Assembly: GCF_019805165.1 (NCBI RefSeq)
Contig: NZ_RWIJ01000029.1
Span: forward strand, 17,858-81,857
Source of the DNA: Azospirillum sp. 412522
GTDB lineage: Bacteria; Pseudomonadota; Alphaproteobacteria; Azospirillales; Azospirillaceae
Length of the DNA stretch: 64,000 nt
Reading direction: 5' to 3'
This document shows positions 1 to 8,471 of this stretch, piece after piece. A model generated the notes under the pieces. The model had not been told where the DNA came from and made no database searches. It was given only the letters and a program-made list of their open reading frames with translations. The position numbers and the translations under genes were made by a program. Within the stretch, counting starts at the first letter, position 1, and the number at the start of each line of letters is the position of its first letter.

Positions 1-618
1 TCCACCGACCGCGCAAGGAACCGCCATGATCCAGTGGCGAACCCGCCCACCGACGGCTAACAGCGACAGCACTGCTGCTGGCAGAGCCACCGCGGCGAAC
101 AGCACCGCCGGCGCGTTGAGCAGATAGACGCCGCCGTCGGCCATCGCCCGCTTTCCGATGGCGCCGAACCCCCACTCCGCCTGCCGCCACCAACGCAGGG
201 CCAACAGCACTCCCGCTAGTGTCACTCCCCCCGCCAGCGAGCGCACGGCGGCTTGCCCGCCGCTCCGCAGAACCGGAACCAGAAAAACGGGAAGGAACAG
301 GTACAACAAGGGCACGACATCGCGCAGGATATCGGCCGCCTCCCATCCCAGTGCAGCCCCACGCAGCAGCGGAACCCATAGCAGCCAAGCGGCTGCGGCG
401 ACCGCCGCGGGCATCCATCCATTCTCGGACGGTGTGCGCAGCGCATGGCCGCTCACCACCGCCAACGGCCATCTCCAGCCGATCGACGCCAGGATCAGAA
501 GACCTATGGCGATTTCCACCCAACGCAGCCCCGGTGGCGCCGGGACGCTCAGTCCGCCATAGAGAAGCAGCCCAGCGGCCATCGACAGCGCGGCGCCCCT
601 GCCGGCCGCCGCCGTCAC
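1..618 (-). CDS. Polysaccharide polymerase / O-antigen ligase-like membrane protein (3' end outside window)
   Basis: The minus-strand reading frame stays open from a GTG at 618 to the window edge (206 codons seen). The translation is strongly hydrophobic, with several probable membrane helices (for example WRWPLAVVSG, AAAAWLLWVPLL, VVPLLYLFLPVFLVPVL and GVTLAGVLLALRWW). The charged loop followed by a VVPLLYLFLPVFL-type helix is typical of Wzy/O-antigen ligase-like exopolysaccharide polymerases, which act in the inner membrane on lipid-linked sugar. That assignment is a family resemblance only. The gene lies 43 nt downstream of the DUF3299 gene in the same direction and may be co-transcribed with it. 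The start is uncertain: no strong ribosome site precedes 618, and an ATG at 582 is the alternative. Confidence 0.5.
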   Translation of the reverse strand, partial: MTAAAGRGAALSMAAGLLLYGGLSVPAPPGLRWVEIAIGLLILASIGWRWPLAVVSGHALRTPSENGWMPAAVAAAAWLLWVPLLRGAALGWEAADILRDVVPLLYLFLPVFLVPVLRSGGQAAVRSLAGGVTLAGVLLALRWWRQAEWGFGAIGKRAMADGGVYLLNAPAVLFAAVALPAAVLSLLAVGGRVRHWIMAVPCAVGG

Positions 619-661
619 GGCCGAACCCTGGAAAGGACGCTGGGAAGGAAGGCCCGGCTCC

Positions 662-1165
662 TCAGGCCCAGCGCTGCTCGGCGCGATCCAGGCGATAGCA
701 GAGCCCTTCCTGTGGGCGGAGGCGCAAGGTGCCGGCCAGGGTCAATGGCTCCCGCGTGGCCGGCAAGGCGATGGCGGTATGGACATGCATCATGGTCGCC
801 GGTCCGGGGCTCTCGCAGGCGGAGCAGCCCATCGGGTTGGCGGACAAAACGAAGTGGTTGTGGGTGGCACCTTCGGTCAGTGGCACCATGAAGCCGCGGA
901 CGGTAACCGGCCGGCCGTCCAGCGCGGAAACCTTCACCGGGAACTGCGGATCGCCGGAAAGCCCGCCCATCCGAACAGTGCCCAGGTCGCGCCAGATCGC
1001 CGTGGTCTCGTCCAGCGGCAGATGGAAGGGGCCGGCAGGGTGGCTTGGTGAATCCGGCACTCCGGCAGCCCAAACGGCCCAGCCGGCGACGGGAGCGAGC
1101 GCAAGCGGCAACAGGATCTGGCGCCGGCTGGGCATGGCCGCACCAAGACGGATGGCTGTGTTCAT
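662..1165 (-). CDS. DUF3299-type exported protein
   Basis: A protein of 167 residues. The ATG at 1165 is preferred over an in-frame start at 1198 because a GGGGAG ribosome site lies about 7 nt upstream. The N-terminus has twin arginines (SRRQILL) followed by a hydrophobic stretch, so it looks like a Tat-type signal peptide. The body carries the DUF3299 pattern: VRGFMVPL, then a PMGCSACESPGPATMMHVH segment with two cysteines and a histidine pair that could bind metal. Proteins of this family are periplasmic or lipoprotein-like and of unknown function. The tail (GTLRLRPQEGLCYRLDRA) fits the usual family end. It precedes a membrane protein of probable polysaccharide export or polymerisation. Confidence 0.75.
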   Translation of the reverse strand: MNTAIRLGAAMPSRRQILLPLALAPVAGWAVWAAGVPDSPSHPAGPFHLPLDETTAIWRDLGTVRMGGLSGDPQFPVKVSALDGRPVTVRGFMVPLTEGATHNHFVLSANPMGCSACESPGPATMMHVHTAIALPATREPLTLAGTLRLRPQEGLCYRLDRAEQRWA

Positions 1166-1545
1166 GGTCGCTTCTCCCCTGTTGTATTGCTTCGTCACCG
1201 GGGCTGCGAAAACAGGGCGCCGTGCGTCGTGGAAGTCTCTGGTCCGGCGGCCGGGGAACAGCTTTGTCCGGTACGGGGCGACGCCTTCTGTCTGACGGTC
1301 GCCGATTGCGCGAAAGTCTCCGGCAAGTGCAGTCGCCGGTCAACCCGCATTTCCGCCCGGTGCCGAAGAGACCGCGACGCGTAAGGACAGGATATGGATA
1401 GCCCGAAATTTCGATCCGCTCCCGGATGCTTTCAAGAAAACGTAATCTGTTTGACGGGGTGCGCCACGGCACTTCATAGTCCCACCACCGCGCCTGCCGC
1501 ACTGCACACAGTCCGGCGCAAGCCGTTCCGGTGACGAGACGAGCC
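1166..1545. other. Intergenic region, divergent promoters expected
   Basis: This 380-nt gap separates the leftward DUF3299 gene from the rightward N-formylglutamate amidohydrolase gene. Short open frames exist on both strands but show no domain, ribosome site or amino-acid composition that supports coding. No clear hairpin or conserved regulatory motif was found. Confidence 0.5.
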
Positions 1546-2367
1546 ATGGAAACCTTCCGCTTCCAGCCGGGTGAAACACCGGTTTTGCTCAATATTCCGC
1601 ATGTCGGAACCATGATTCCGCCGGACATCGCCATGACGATGACGCCAGCGGGATTGGCACAACCCGATGTCGATCGCCATCTGGACCGGTTGTACCACTT
1701 TGCCCCTGCGCTCGGAATTGGTTTCCTGACGGCGCTTTGTTCGCGCTACGTGGTGGATCTGAACCGTGATCCCGACGGCATCGTGCCGCAGCCGGGGTTG
1801 GACCCCACCGAAATCTGCCCGCTGACCACTTTCGACCGTGCGCCGATCTACCTGCCGGGTCGGGAACCCGACCGTGCGGAGATCGACCGTCGGGTGGGCG
1901 CGTATTGGCGTCCCTATCACGACCAGCTGCGCAGCGAGTTGCAAGCCTTGCGTGACCGTTTTGGCGTCGCGATCCTGTTCGACGCCCATTCCGTGCGCAG
2001 TCGCATCCCGCGCTTCTTCGACGGCGCCCTGCCCGACTTCAACCTGGGAACCGGTGACGGCAGCGCTGCCCAGCCGATGGTCGTCCGGCTGATGAATGTT
2101 CTTTCGGCCTCCGAGCGCTATTCCGCCGCGCTGAACGGCCGCATGCGTGGTGGCTTCATCATCCGCAGCTATGGCCAGCCGGAGGAGAACATCCATGCCA
2201 TCCAGCTGGAACTGACCCAGTCGACCTACATGGACGAGGATGCCCCCTATCATTTCCGCCCGAACCTGGCAGCGGAAGTGAAACCGTCGCTGGAGCGGCT
2301 GTTGAGTGTCGTCGTCGAATGGGCCTGGCAGAAGGCCAGCGGACAGCGCCGGGCGGCGTTCCTGTAA
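1546..2367 (+). CDS. N-formylglutamate amidohydrolase
   Basis: A protein of 273 residues that hydrolyses N-formyl-L-glutamate to formate and glutamate, the last step of the five-step histidine degradation route; members also act on other N-acyl amino acids. The family pattern is clear: LLNIPHVGTMIP near the N-terminus, YVVDLNRDPDG, the metal-site segment FDAHSVRS, and the C-terminal AIQLELTQSTYMDE. The ATG at 1546 is preferred over a GTG at 1531, although neither has a strong ribosome site. It stands alone, with no other hut gene beside it, and ends at a hairpin shared with the convergent ATPase gene. It could be named hutG, but the missing hut context makes the physiological role less certain. 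Confidence 0.85.
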   Translation: METFRFQPGETPVLLNIPHVGTMIPPDIAMTMTPAGLAQPDVDRHLDRLYHFAPALGIGFLTALCSRYVVDLNRDPDGIVPQPGLDPTEICPLTTFDRAPIYLPGREPDRAEIDRRVGAYWRPYHDQLRSELQALRDRFGVAILFDAHSVRSRIPRFFDGALPDFNLGTGDGSAAQPMVVRLMNVLSASERYSAALNGRMRGGFIIRSYGQPEENIHAIQLELTQSTYMDEDAPYHFRPNLAAEVKPSLERLLSVVVEWAWQKASGQRRAAFL

Positions 2368-2404
2368 CGCCACCGGCATCCTGAACGAACCACCATGAAA
2401 GAGT

Positions 2405-2432
2405 GGCCCTCCCCCGTCACCGGGGAAGGGCC
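2405..2432. terminator. Bidirectional hairpin between convergent genes
   Basis: GGCCCTCCCCCG and CGGGGAAGGGCC form a strong stem with a 3-4 nt loop and one mismatch. It lies between the stop of the N-formylglutamate amidohydrolase gene (2367) and the stop of the convergent ATPase gene (2458). No long T-run follows on either strand, so termination is inferred from position and stem strength. Confidence 0.6.
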
Positions 2433-2457
2433 GAAGGACGGCCTGATCGGGGATGGA

Positions 2458-4131
2458 TCAGATCTGGCCGCGCTCGCTCGCCTGACGCATCAGGACGTAT
2501 TGGCGCATCATCTGGTTGCGGAACCGGTAACGCTCCAGGCCGGGTTCGACCACCGGAGCCAGGATGCCGCCATGGTCCTCCCGCGTCAGGCGCTTCAACA
2601 GGTCGAGCGTCGCGGCGCCAGGCAATTCTCCGCTGTCACCCGCCAAGTCCTTGGGATCGAACACGCCATAGGCATCGGCCGGACACAGCGCCGCCGCCAG
2701 CAATGCGTCCTCCAGCTCGGTCCGACGGTCGGCGGCCAGCGCGCGGGCATAGCTCTCGACAATGCCGCGTTCGGCTTCCTGCAGGCAGCGGGCGACGGCA
2801 TAGGCCAGATCCGGCCGCTCCACCAGCTTGCTGCCGCGGCTGACGGCGCTGCGCGCCGCATGCAGTCCCAGAAGCTGGGCGTAATAAGGCAGGCCGCGTA
2901 CGAATTCGGCAATCCGCCGCACCACGTCGGCGGCGAACTCGATGCCGGCATTCTGCGCGCCCGCCTGGATCAGACGGCCGATCTCCTGGTCCGTCATCAG
3001 CGGCAGGTGAACCGGCACCAGGGACCGCTGGATCGACGGATGCTTGCCCAGAAGCTGGTCCAGATTCTCGGCGACGCCGACCACCAGAAGCGTGACCGGG
3101 ATCGAGCTGTCGGTCAGGTTCTTGAAAAGCTCCGCCAGCTTGTTGCGGAAATCCTCATCCAGAACGCGGTCATACTCGTCGAGGATCAACAGCACGTGGG
3201 TCGCGTGGATGCCCGCCAGCACCTCGTTCAGTTCGGTGACGCTGAAGGTGCCGTCCGGCAGCAGTTCGTTGAGGCTGGCGAAGTTGCGCCGCGCCGCGAA
3301 CGGGTTGTCCAGCGCCGAGCGGTAGTAGGTTGAGGGGATCTTCTTCAGGAAATGCCTGAAGATGTCCTCGAAACTCAACTCGCCGCTGCAGGTCAGCTTG
3401 AGCGAAAGATAGCCGGCCTGTCCGGCGATCTTCTCGATGGCATTGGCAACGGAGGTCTTTCCGCGGCCGCGGTCGCCGTAGAGGATGACGTGGGCCCGCT
3501 CCTCCTCGATGGCGGAGATGATACGGCGCAGGGTGTCGTTGCGGCCGATGAACAGGCCGTTCAACTGCTGCTTCGGCCGGGTCGGGGTGAAGGCCTCGCG
3601 CAGAAGCCCGTTCAGTTCCGGCGTCAGGCCCTTCAGCATGGCCGGCGCGTTGCCGCCCGCATTGGCCCCGAAGCCGCCGCGATAGCCGCCATTGACCGAC
3701 ATGGTGAAGCGCGGCAGGTCGTATTCGCCGTCCGCATCATGGCCGCCCGGCTGCGGGAATATGTGGCCGCGGCGGTCGCCGGTGGCCTCGTTGTCGATGA
3801 TGTCGGGCAGGCGTGGGGCGGCAGGGCCGCGCATCGCCTCGAACCCGGCCCGGCCACCCATGCCGGCGCTCTGGCCTCCCATCGTACCGTCCACGGGACG
3901 CAGATGCACCGCACCCGGCCGGGCGAAACCCGGCGCGTTGGGAAAGCCACCGGCATTGCCCATTCCAGACCCGGCGGCGCCGGGACCGGCCATACCCGGT
4001 CCGCCGGTCAGCGAACCGGAACCAAGACCGCCACCCGTGATGCCCGGACTGCCCAGGCCAGTACCACCGGCGGCCGGCATGCGTTCGTCAGCCACGGCGG
4101 CAGTACGACGCTTTCGAAAGAAATTCCGCAT
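2458..4131 (-). CDS. AAA-type ATPase with glycine/proline-rich N-terminal region
   Basis: A protein of 557 residues starting at ATG 4131 (MRNFFRKRR); an upstream in-frame extension to 4281 is compositionally unlike protein and was left out. Residues 1-170 are low-complexity, rich in Gly, Pro, Ala and Met, and probably disordered. The AAA_16/Orc1-like ATPase core follows, with a Walker A loop GDRGRGKTS at about residues 219-227 and Walker B LLILDEYD at about 314-321. The C-terminal half is helical and resembles the lid and winged-helix region of ORC/STAND ATPases. The substrate is unknown. The basic N-terminus followed by a long disordered linker suggests tethering to another protein or to membrane. 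The function cannot be named from sequence. Confidence 0.75.
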   Translation of the reverse strand: MRNFFRKRRTAAVADERMPAAGGTGLGSPGITGGGLGSGSLTGGPGMAGPGAAGSGMGNAGGFPNAPGFARPGAVHLRPVDGTMGGQSAGMGGRAGFEAMRGPAAPRLPDIIDNEATGDRRGHIFPQPGGHDADGEYDLPRFTMSVNGGYRGGFGANAGGNAPAMLKGLTPELNGLLREAFTPTRPKQQLNGLFIGRNDTLRRIISAIEEERAHVILYGDRGRGKTSVANAIEKIAGQAGYLSLKLTCSGELSFEDIFRHFLKKIPSTYYRSALDNPFAARRNFASLNELLPDGTFSVTELNEVLAGIHATHVLLILDEYDRVLDEDFRNKLAELFKNLTDSSIPVTLLVVGVAENLDQLLGKHPSIQRSLVPVHLPLMTDQEIGRLIQAGAQNAGIEFAADVVRRIAEFVRGLPYYAQLLGLHAARSAVSRGSKLVERPDLAYAVARCLQEAERGIVESYARALAADRRTELEDALLAAALCPADAYGVFDPKDLAGDSGELPGAATLDLLKRLTREDHGGILAPVVEPGLERYRFRNQMMRQYVLMRQASERGQI

Positions 4132-4347
4132 CCGTCCCAATCCCCACGCGTTGTCGGCGTTCGCGGAACCGGCCCCCTTTCGGCTTCTCGGATGGGCCAG
4201 GGACGGCTCCGCGTGTTCCCGATGTAAGCGCTGCGCCGGCCGGGGTGGGCTGGGATTTCGGATATAATACCGACGCGGCATTCCCCGTTCGGGGACCTCT
4301 TCCGAAGGGATGTGCCGAGAAACCCGCAGGGCACCCCCCAGCCGTCA

Positions 4348-4446
4348 TCAGCCGATCAGGATCGGCCCTACCGTGGCCCAGCCATAGAGCACGGCCAGGA
4401 ACAGGGCGAGCGTCATGCATTCACGCAGGAAAGCCAGAACCGACAT
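4348..4446 (-). CDS. Small single-pass membrane protein (32 aa)
   Basis: The frame encodes 32 residues from ATG 4446 to TGA at 4348. A GGAGGTT ribosome site sits 3-9 nt upstream of the ATG, the best such site in the surrounding 500 nt. The peptide has a short charged start (LRECM), then a hydrophobic helix (LALFLAVLYGWATVGPILIG). It is too short for standard gene callers. The next gene in the same direction is the ATPase starting 217 nt downstream. No known miniprotein family was recognised, and the role is unknown. Confidence 0.55.
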   Translation of the reverse strand: MSVLAFLRECMTLALFLAVLYGWATVGPILIG

Positions 4447-4614
4447 GCCAACCTCCATTGTTCGCGTCTTGTTCCGATAGAGCTATCAGAACGGACGCAG
4501 AACGGCAACCTCACAGTTCTGCCTATGTTCCTGTTATGGGCTCCAGTGTTCCATTCTGGACACAGATCGAACGGACAGGTGGTTGGAAAGTTTCGCGTTG
4601 AAAGCGTAGACCCG

Positions 4615-5097
4615 TCAGGCGTGGTCGGCATCGTCATAGCGGATCAGGTCGGTCCAGGCGCGCTCCAGGCGCCGCAGCGTGCGATAGGTGGTCTCGAAGT
4701 CCGCGCCGTCGCTGTCGTTGCGGAGCAGACTGTCGGCACGTGTCGCCTCGAGCTTCTTCAGCGCCTCGCAGGTTGCCAGCCCCTGATCGGACAGCTTGAG
4801 CCGGGCGGCGCGGCGGTCACGCTGGGACGGGCTGCGGTCGACATAGCCCCCCTCCACCAGATGCTTCAGATTGTAGGAGGCATTGGAACCCAGATAATAG
4901 CCGCGCTCCAGAAGGTCGCGGACCGACAGTTCCTCTGTGCCGATGTGCAGCAGCATCAGCGCCTGCGTCGGGCTGAGGTCGGTCACACCGATGCGGGCCA
5001 GTTCCATCCGAAGCACGTCAAGGAAGCGCCGGGTGATGCTTTCCATGACGCGGCCAAGGTCGGTATAGACCGCGGGGGCCGCCACACTCTGCTGCAT
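4615..5097 (-). CDS. MarR-family winged-helix transcriptional regulator
   Basis: A protein of 160 residues from ATG 5097, chosen because an AGG lies 9 nt upstream and homologous-looking sequence begins here; ATGs at 5103 and 5106 are alternatives. The winged helix is visible as LSPTQALMLLHIG, LSVRDLLERGYYLGSNASYNLKHLVEGGYVDR (recognition helix plus turn) and the wing SQRDRRAARLKLSDQG. The YLGSNASYNLK and RRAARLKL sequences resemble the LdtR branch described in Liberibacter and Rhizobiales, which controls cell-wall transpeptidase genes. That sub-family placement is an inference. It lies downstream of the SDR gene in the same direction but is separated from it by a terminator-like hairpin, so it probably has its own promoter. 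Confidence 0.85.
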   Translation of the reverse strand: MQQSVAAPAVYTDLGRVMESITRRFLDVLRMELARIGVTDLSPTQALMLLHIGTEELSVRDLLERGYYLGSNASYNLKHLVEGGYVDRSPSQRDRRAARLKLSDQGLATCEALKKLEATRADSLLRNDSDGADFETTYRTLRRLERAWTDLIRYDDADHA

Positions 5098-5277
5098 GCT
5101 CATCATCCTGTGCCAGTGGCTTACGAAAGCCGTTGTGCGGTCGCCGCGAAACTGCCGCGCTTTATCGACCGGCGGACCGGGGAAGCGATGCCGCGGCACC
5201 CCTTCCCGTCGCCGTTTCTTAATGGCCTGTGACGATGGGCAAATTTTATTGCGAATTGGAGAGACAAACTTGAGACG

Positions 5278-5299
5278 CCGGGGGTTGGCGGTCCCCCGG
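5278..5299 (-). terminator. Hairpin after the SDR gene
   Basis: CCGGGGG and CCCCCGG form a perfect 7-bp stem with an 8-nt loop just downstream (minus strand) of the SDR stop at 5309. T-rich sequence (TCTCAAGTTTGTCTC) follows on the minus strand. Confidence 0.6.
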
Positions 5300-5308
5300 T
5301 ACCGCTGT

Positions 5309-6088
5309 CTACAGCGTACCGGGAAAGGCACCACCATCCAGAAGGATGTTCTGACCGGTCATGAAACCGGACTGCGCGGCGCAAAGGAAGGCGCAGGCCA
5401 TCCCGAACTCCTCCGGATCGCCAAATCGCCCGGACGGGTTCGTCTTGCGACGCAGGTCCATTTCCTCGTCGATGCTGCGTCCGGCGGCCTTGGCGCCGCC
5501 CTCCATCGTCTTGCGCAGACGGTCGGTCTCGAAGGGACCGGGCAGCAGGTTGTTGATGGTGACGTTATGCTTCACCGTCTGGCGCGACAGGCCGGCGACG
5601 AAGCCGGTCAGACCGGTGCGCGCACCGTTCGACAAACCCAGGATCGGGATCGGCGCCTTCACTGCGGCCGAGGTGATGTTGACGATGCGGCCGAACCGAC
5701 GGGAGATCATGCCGTCCACCGTCGCCTTGATCAGGAAGATCGGCGTCAGCATGTTGGCGTCGAGCGCGCGAATCCAGTCTTCGCGGTCCCAGTCGTGGAA
5801 ATCGCCCGGCGGCGGGCCGCCGGCATTGTTGACCAGGATATCAGGCTCCGGGCAGGCGGCCAGCGCGGCGGCGCGTCCCTCTTCCGTCGCGATGTCGCCG
5901 GGAGCGGTGGTGACGGTGACGCCGGTCGCCTTGCGGATCTCTTCGGCGGTCGCCTCCAGCGCGTCGGCGCTGCGGGCGGTCAGGGTGACGTGCACGCCCT
6001 CGCGGGCCAGCGCGAAGGCGCAGGCGCGGCCCAGCCCCTTGCTGGCTGCGCAGACGATGGCGCGGCGGCCGGCGATCCCCAAATCCAT
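5309..6088 (-). CDS. SDR-family oxidoreductase-like protein lacking the YxxxK catalytic pair
   Basis: A protein of 259 residues with the Rossmann fold of short-chain dehydrogenases: nucleotide motif AASKGLGRA at residues 14-22, NNAG at 87-90, and the conserved serine at S140 in NITSAA. The usual YxxxK motif should fall near residues 153-157 but reads SNGAR, so both the tyrosine and the lysine are missing. The C-terminus (GQNILLDGGAFPGTL) is typical of FabG-like members. A recognised subgroup of bacterial SDRs shares this LSNGAR sequence, and it may bind cofactor without canonical chemistry. It starts 22 nt after hdaA in the same direction and probably belongs to that operon. Annotation as 3-oxoacyl-ACP reductase would be unsafe. 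Confidence 0.85.
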   Translation of the reverse strand: MDLGIAGRRAIVCAASKGLGRACAFALAREGVHVTLTARSADALEATAEEIRKATGVTVTTAPGDIATEEGRAAALAACPEPDILVNNAGGPPPGDFHDWDREDWIRALDANMLTPIFLIKATVDGMISRRFGRIVNITSAAVKAPIPILGLSNGARTGLTGFVAGLSRQTVKHNVTINNLLPGPFETDRLRKTMEGGAKAAGRSIDEEMDLRRKTNPSGRFGDPEEFGMACAFLCAAQSGFMTGQNILLDGGAFPGTL

Positions 6089-6110
6089 GATCGTCTCTTC
6101 CCTGTTGAAA

Positions 6111-6833
6111 TCAAAAGGTCGTTCTGGAACCGGCTCGTTGCCGCTCCAATCGTTGCAGCTCCGAAAGGACCTCGCGCGCCAGCGGAACGGTCACGCCGCG
6201 ATGGGCTGCCAGCGAGGCATGGTCCAGCGCCGCCACCAGACGGCGGGCGAAATCCAGCGACCGCTCCATCCGGGCCAGCAGGTAGGTGATCACCTCCATG
6301 CCCGGCCGCAATTGACGGTCGGCGAACAGCTTGACCAGCACCGCGGCCAGCAGCGCGTCGTCCGGCGGGCGGACTTCCACCGCCGGTGCACCCTTGATGC
6401 GCGACCGCAGGTCGGCGAGTCGGGTACGCCACCGTGACGGCGCCTTGCGCGACAGCAGCAACAGATGGCCTTGCTGTTCGCGGGCGAGATTGTAGAGGTG
6501 GAAGAGCGCCTGTTCCCGCTCGGGCCTGCCGGCGACCATGTCGGCATCCTCGACGACCACCGCGTTGGCCGGCGCCAGCAGCAAAGGCACCGCCGCCGTC
6601 TCCAGGGCATCGCCACGGGTCACCGGGGCATGGCTGCGGGCGCGCCAGACCTGCGACAGATGGGTCTTGCCGCAGCCGGCCGGGCCGAACAGCGTCAGAG
6701 CCGGGGCCGGCCAGGACGGCCAGCGGTCCAGCCACGCCACCGCGTCGGCGTTGCTGGACGCGACGAGGAAATCCTCGCAGCCCATCGCCGTCCGGTGCCC
6801 AAGGTCGAGCGGTATCTGCGCCGGCAAGCTCAT
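6111..6833 (-). CDS. hdaA: DnaA-related inactivator HdaA
   Basis: A protein of 240 residues with a DnaA-like AAA+ fold: Walker A FGPAGCGKTHL, Walker B-type AVVVEDADM, sensor region LLLLSRKAPSRW and LRSRIKGAP with the arginine box, then a helical lid (ARMERSLDFARRLVAALDHASL). It lacks the DnaA domain IV DNA-binding module. The N-terminus QIPLDLGH is the clamp-binding peptide expected of Hda proteins, which with the beta clamp stimulate ATP hydrolysis by DnaA and prevent over-initiation. It follows perM by 13 nt, the usual alphaproteobacterial arrangement of pgsA, perM and hdaA beside purM. Confidence 0.9.
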   Translation of the reverse strand: MSLPAQIPLDLGHRTAMGCEDFLVASSNADAVAWLDRWPSWPAPALTLFGPAGCGKTHLSQVWRARSHAPVTRGDALETAAVPLLLAPANAVVVEDADMVAGRPEREQALFHLYNLAREQQGHLLLLSRKAPSRWRTRLADLRSRIKGAPAVEVRPPDDALLAAVLVKLFADRQLRPGMEVITYLLARMERSLDFARRLVAALDHASLAAHRGVTVPLAREVLSELQRLERQRAGSRTTF

Positions 6834-6846
6834 GCGGACACACCCA

Positions 6847-7914
6847 TCAGCGTTCCGCGTCGGTGCCGCGGTAGTACGGGCTTGAGAGATACTGTCGCAA
6901 GGCGAAGCGGGTCAACACGCCGATCACCGCGGCGACCGGCACCGCCAGCAGCACGCCGACGAAGCCGAACAGGCTGCCTCCGGCCAGCAGGGCGAACATC
7001 ACCCACACCGCATGCAGCCCGACCTTGTCGCCCACGAGCTTCGGGGTCAGGACGTTGCCCTCCATCGCTTGGCCGAACAGGAAGATGCCGACCACGATGA
7101 CGACCCGCCAAACCTCGTCGAACTGCAGCAAGGCAAGGCCGGTGCTGGCGACGAAGCCGAACAGGCTGCCGACATAGGGAATGAAGGACAGCAGCCCGGC
7201 GAGCAGACCGATCACCAGACCGAAATCCAGCCCCGCCGCCGACAGTGCCAGCGCATAGAAGACGCCGAGAACCACGCAGACCGTCGCCTGCCCACGCACG
7301 AAGCCGGACAAGGTGACGTTCACCTCGCGCGCCTGCTCGCGCACCGTCTCGGCATGCTGGCGCGGCAGCCAGGAATCGACCTTCCCGACCATCACGTCCC
7401 AGTCGCGCATCATATAGAATGCGACGATCGGCGTGATGAACAACAGGGTGACGATGTCGAACAGCGCCAGCCCGCCCGACAGGATGCGGGTGACGATGCG
7501 GCCGACCAGCCCTGCGGCCTCTCCGGCATAGGCGCCGGCTGCCGCCCGCAACCGCTCCACATCGTCGGCCGGCAGACGATGGATGAAGCGGTTGAGCGCC
7601 GGGATCAGGCGCTCCTTGACCAGGGTCGCATAGGTCGGCAGCACCTCCAGCAGATGGGAGACCTGTCCCTGCACCAGCGGCAGCAGAAGCAGCGCCATCA
7701 GCACCAGGACCAGGACGAAGCCGAGCAGCACCAGCGTGGTGCCGAGCCAGCGCGGCAGTCGGGCCGCCTCCAGCCGGTCGACCGCCGGGTCGAGCAGATA
7801 GGCGATGGCCAGCCCCACCACGAAGGGCAGCAGCATGTCGGACAGCAGCCAAAGCGCCAGGACGAACAGCCCCAGCCCGATCAGCCAGAAACGGAGCTGC
7901 TTGGCCGGCGTCAC
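6847..7914 (-). CDS. AI-2E family (PerM-like) transporter
   Basis: A protein of 355 residues from a GTG at 7914 that overlaps the stop of the preceding pgsA-like gene in a GTGA arrangement, indicating translational coupling. About seven or eight membrane helices are visible (LIGLGLFVLALWLLSDML, LVLLGFVLVLVLMALLLLPL, LALFDIVTLLFITPIVAFYM and others), along with the conserved family segments PYVGSLFG and GNVLTPKLVGDKVGLH. The family includes AI-2 exporters and permeases of unknown substrate; the substrate cannot be read from sequence. The chromosomal neighbourhood (pgsA-like, hdaA, purM) is conserved among Rhodospirillales as I know it. Confidence 0.9.
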   Translation of the reverse strand: MTPAKQLRFWLIGLGLFVLALWLLSDMLLPFVVGLAIAYLLDPAVDRLEAARLPRWLGTTLVLLGFVLVLVLMALLLLPLVQGQVSHLLEVLPTYATLVKERLIPALNRFIHRLPADDVERLRAAAGAYAGEAAGLVGRIVTRILSGGLALFDIVTLLFITPIVAFYMMRDWDVMVGKVDSWLPRQHAETVREQAREVNVTLSGFVRGQATVCVVLGVFYALALSAAGLDFGLVIGLLAGLLSFIPYVGSLFGFVASTGLALLQFDEVWRVVIVVGIFLFGQAMEGNVLTPKLVGDKVGLHAVWVMFALLAGGSLFGFVGVLLAVPVAAVIGVLTRFALRQYLSSPYYRGTDAER

Positions 7915-8471
7915 GGAACGCCGCCGAGCCGGTTGAACAACAGGGCGCCGCGCCGTGCGTACAGCAGCCCGGAGAGCACCGTCGTCACCGTGCAGGCGTA
8001 CACCAGAAGCTCGACCAGTTCCCACCCGTACAGGTGGAAGTCCGGAAGGCCCAGAGCCGGCGGAGCCAGCACCGCGGCAGCCAGCGCGATCTGCACCACC
8101 GTGTTCACCTTGCTGATGTAGAGCGGCTGCATCGCCAGCGTCTCCTTCAGCGTGAACAGCAGGATGACGCCGCCGATGATCATGATGTCGCGGAACACCA
8201 CCATCATCGCCAGCCACAGCGGGATCGCGCCGACCCAGGCCAGCGCGACGTACACCCCGACGATCAGTGCCTTGTCGGCCAGCGGATCGAGATAGCCGCC
8301 CAGCACCGTACGCGCGCGGAACATGCGGGCGATGGCGCCGTCGAGCGCATCGGACAGGCCGGCGGCGACGAAGAGGGCGAAGGCCCACTCCATCCTGCCG
8401 GTCAGGATCATGTACATCGCGGCCGGAACCGCCACGATGCGCAGGAACGTGATGATGTTGGGAACGCTCAC
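7911..8471 (-). CDS. CDP-alcohol phosphatidyltransferase (PgsA-like)
   Basis: A protein of 186 residues from a GTG at 8471, overlapping the upstream stop by 4 nt (GTGA). It has the CDP-alcohol phosphotransferase signature D-x2-D-G-x2-A-R-x8-G-x3-D-x3-D, seen as SDALDGAIAR, then GGYLDPLADKAL. The N-terminal sequence VPNIITFLRIVAVP is typical of PgsA/cardiolipin synthase-type enzymes. These membrane enzymes condense a CDP-diacylglycerol with an alcohol phosphate, for example glycerol-3-phosphate to phosphatidylglycerophosphate. Several membrane helices cover the rest. A cardiolipin synthase role remains possible, since alphaproteobacteria often have more than one paralogue. Confidence 0.88.
   Translation of the reverse strand: MSVPNIITFLRIVAVPAAMYMILTGRMEWAFALFVAAGLSDALDGAIARMFRARTVLGGYLDPLADKALIVGVYVALAWVGAIPLWLAMMVVFRDIMIIGGVILLFTLKETLAMQPLYISKVNTVVQIALAAAVLAPPALGLPDFHLYGWELVELLVYACTVTTVLSGLLYARRGALLFNRLGGVP

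Noticed and set aside
615..1634. Long leftward frame covering the DUF3299 gene and upstream
   Set aside because: It reads across the ribosome site and signal peptide of the real gene in another frame and has no domain.
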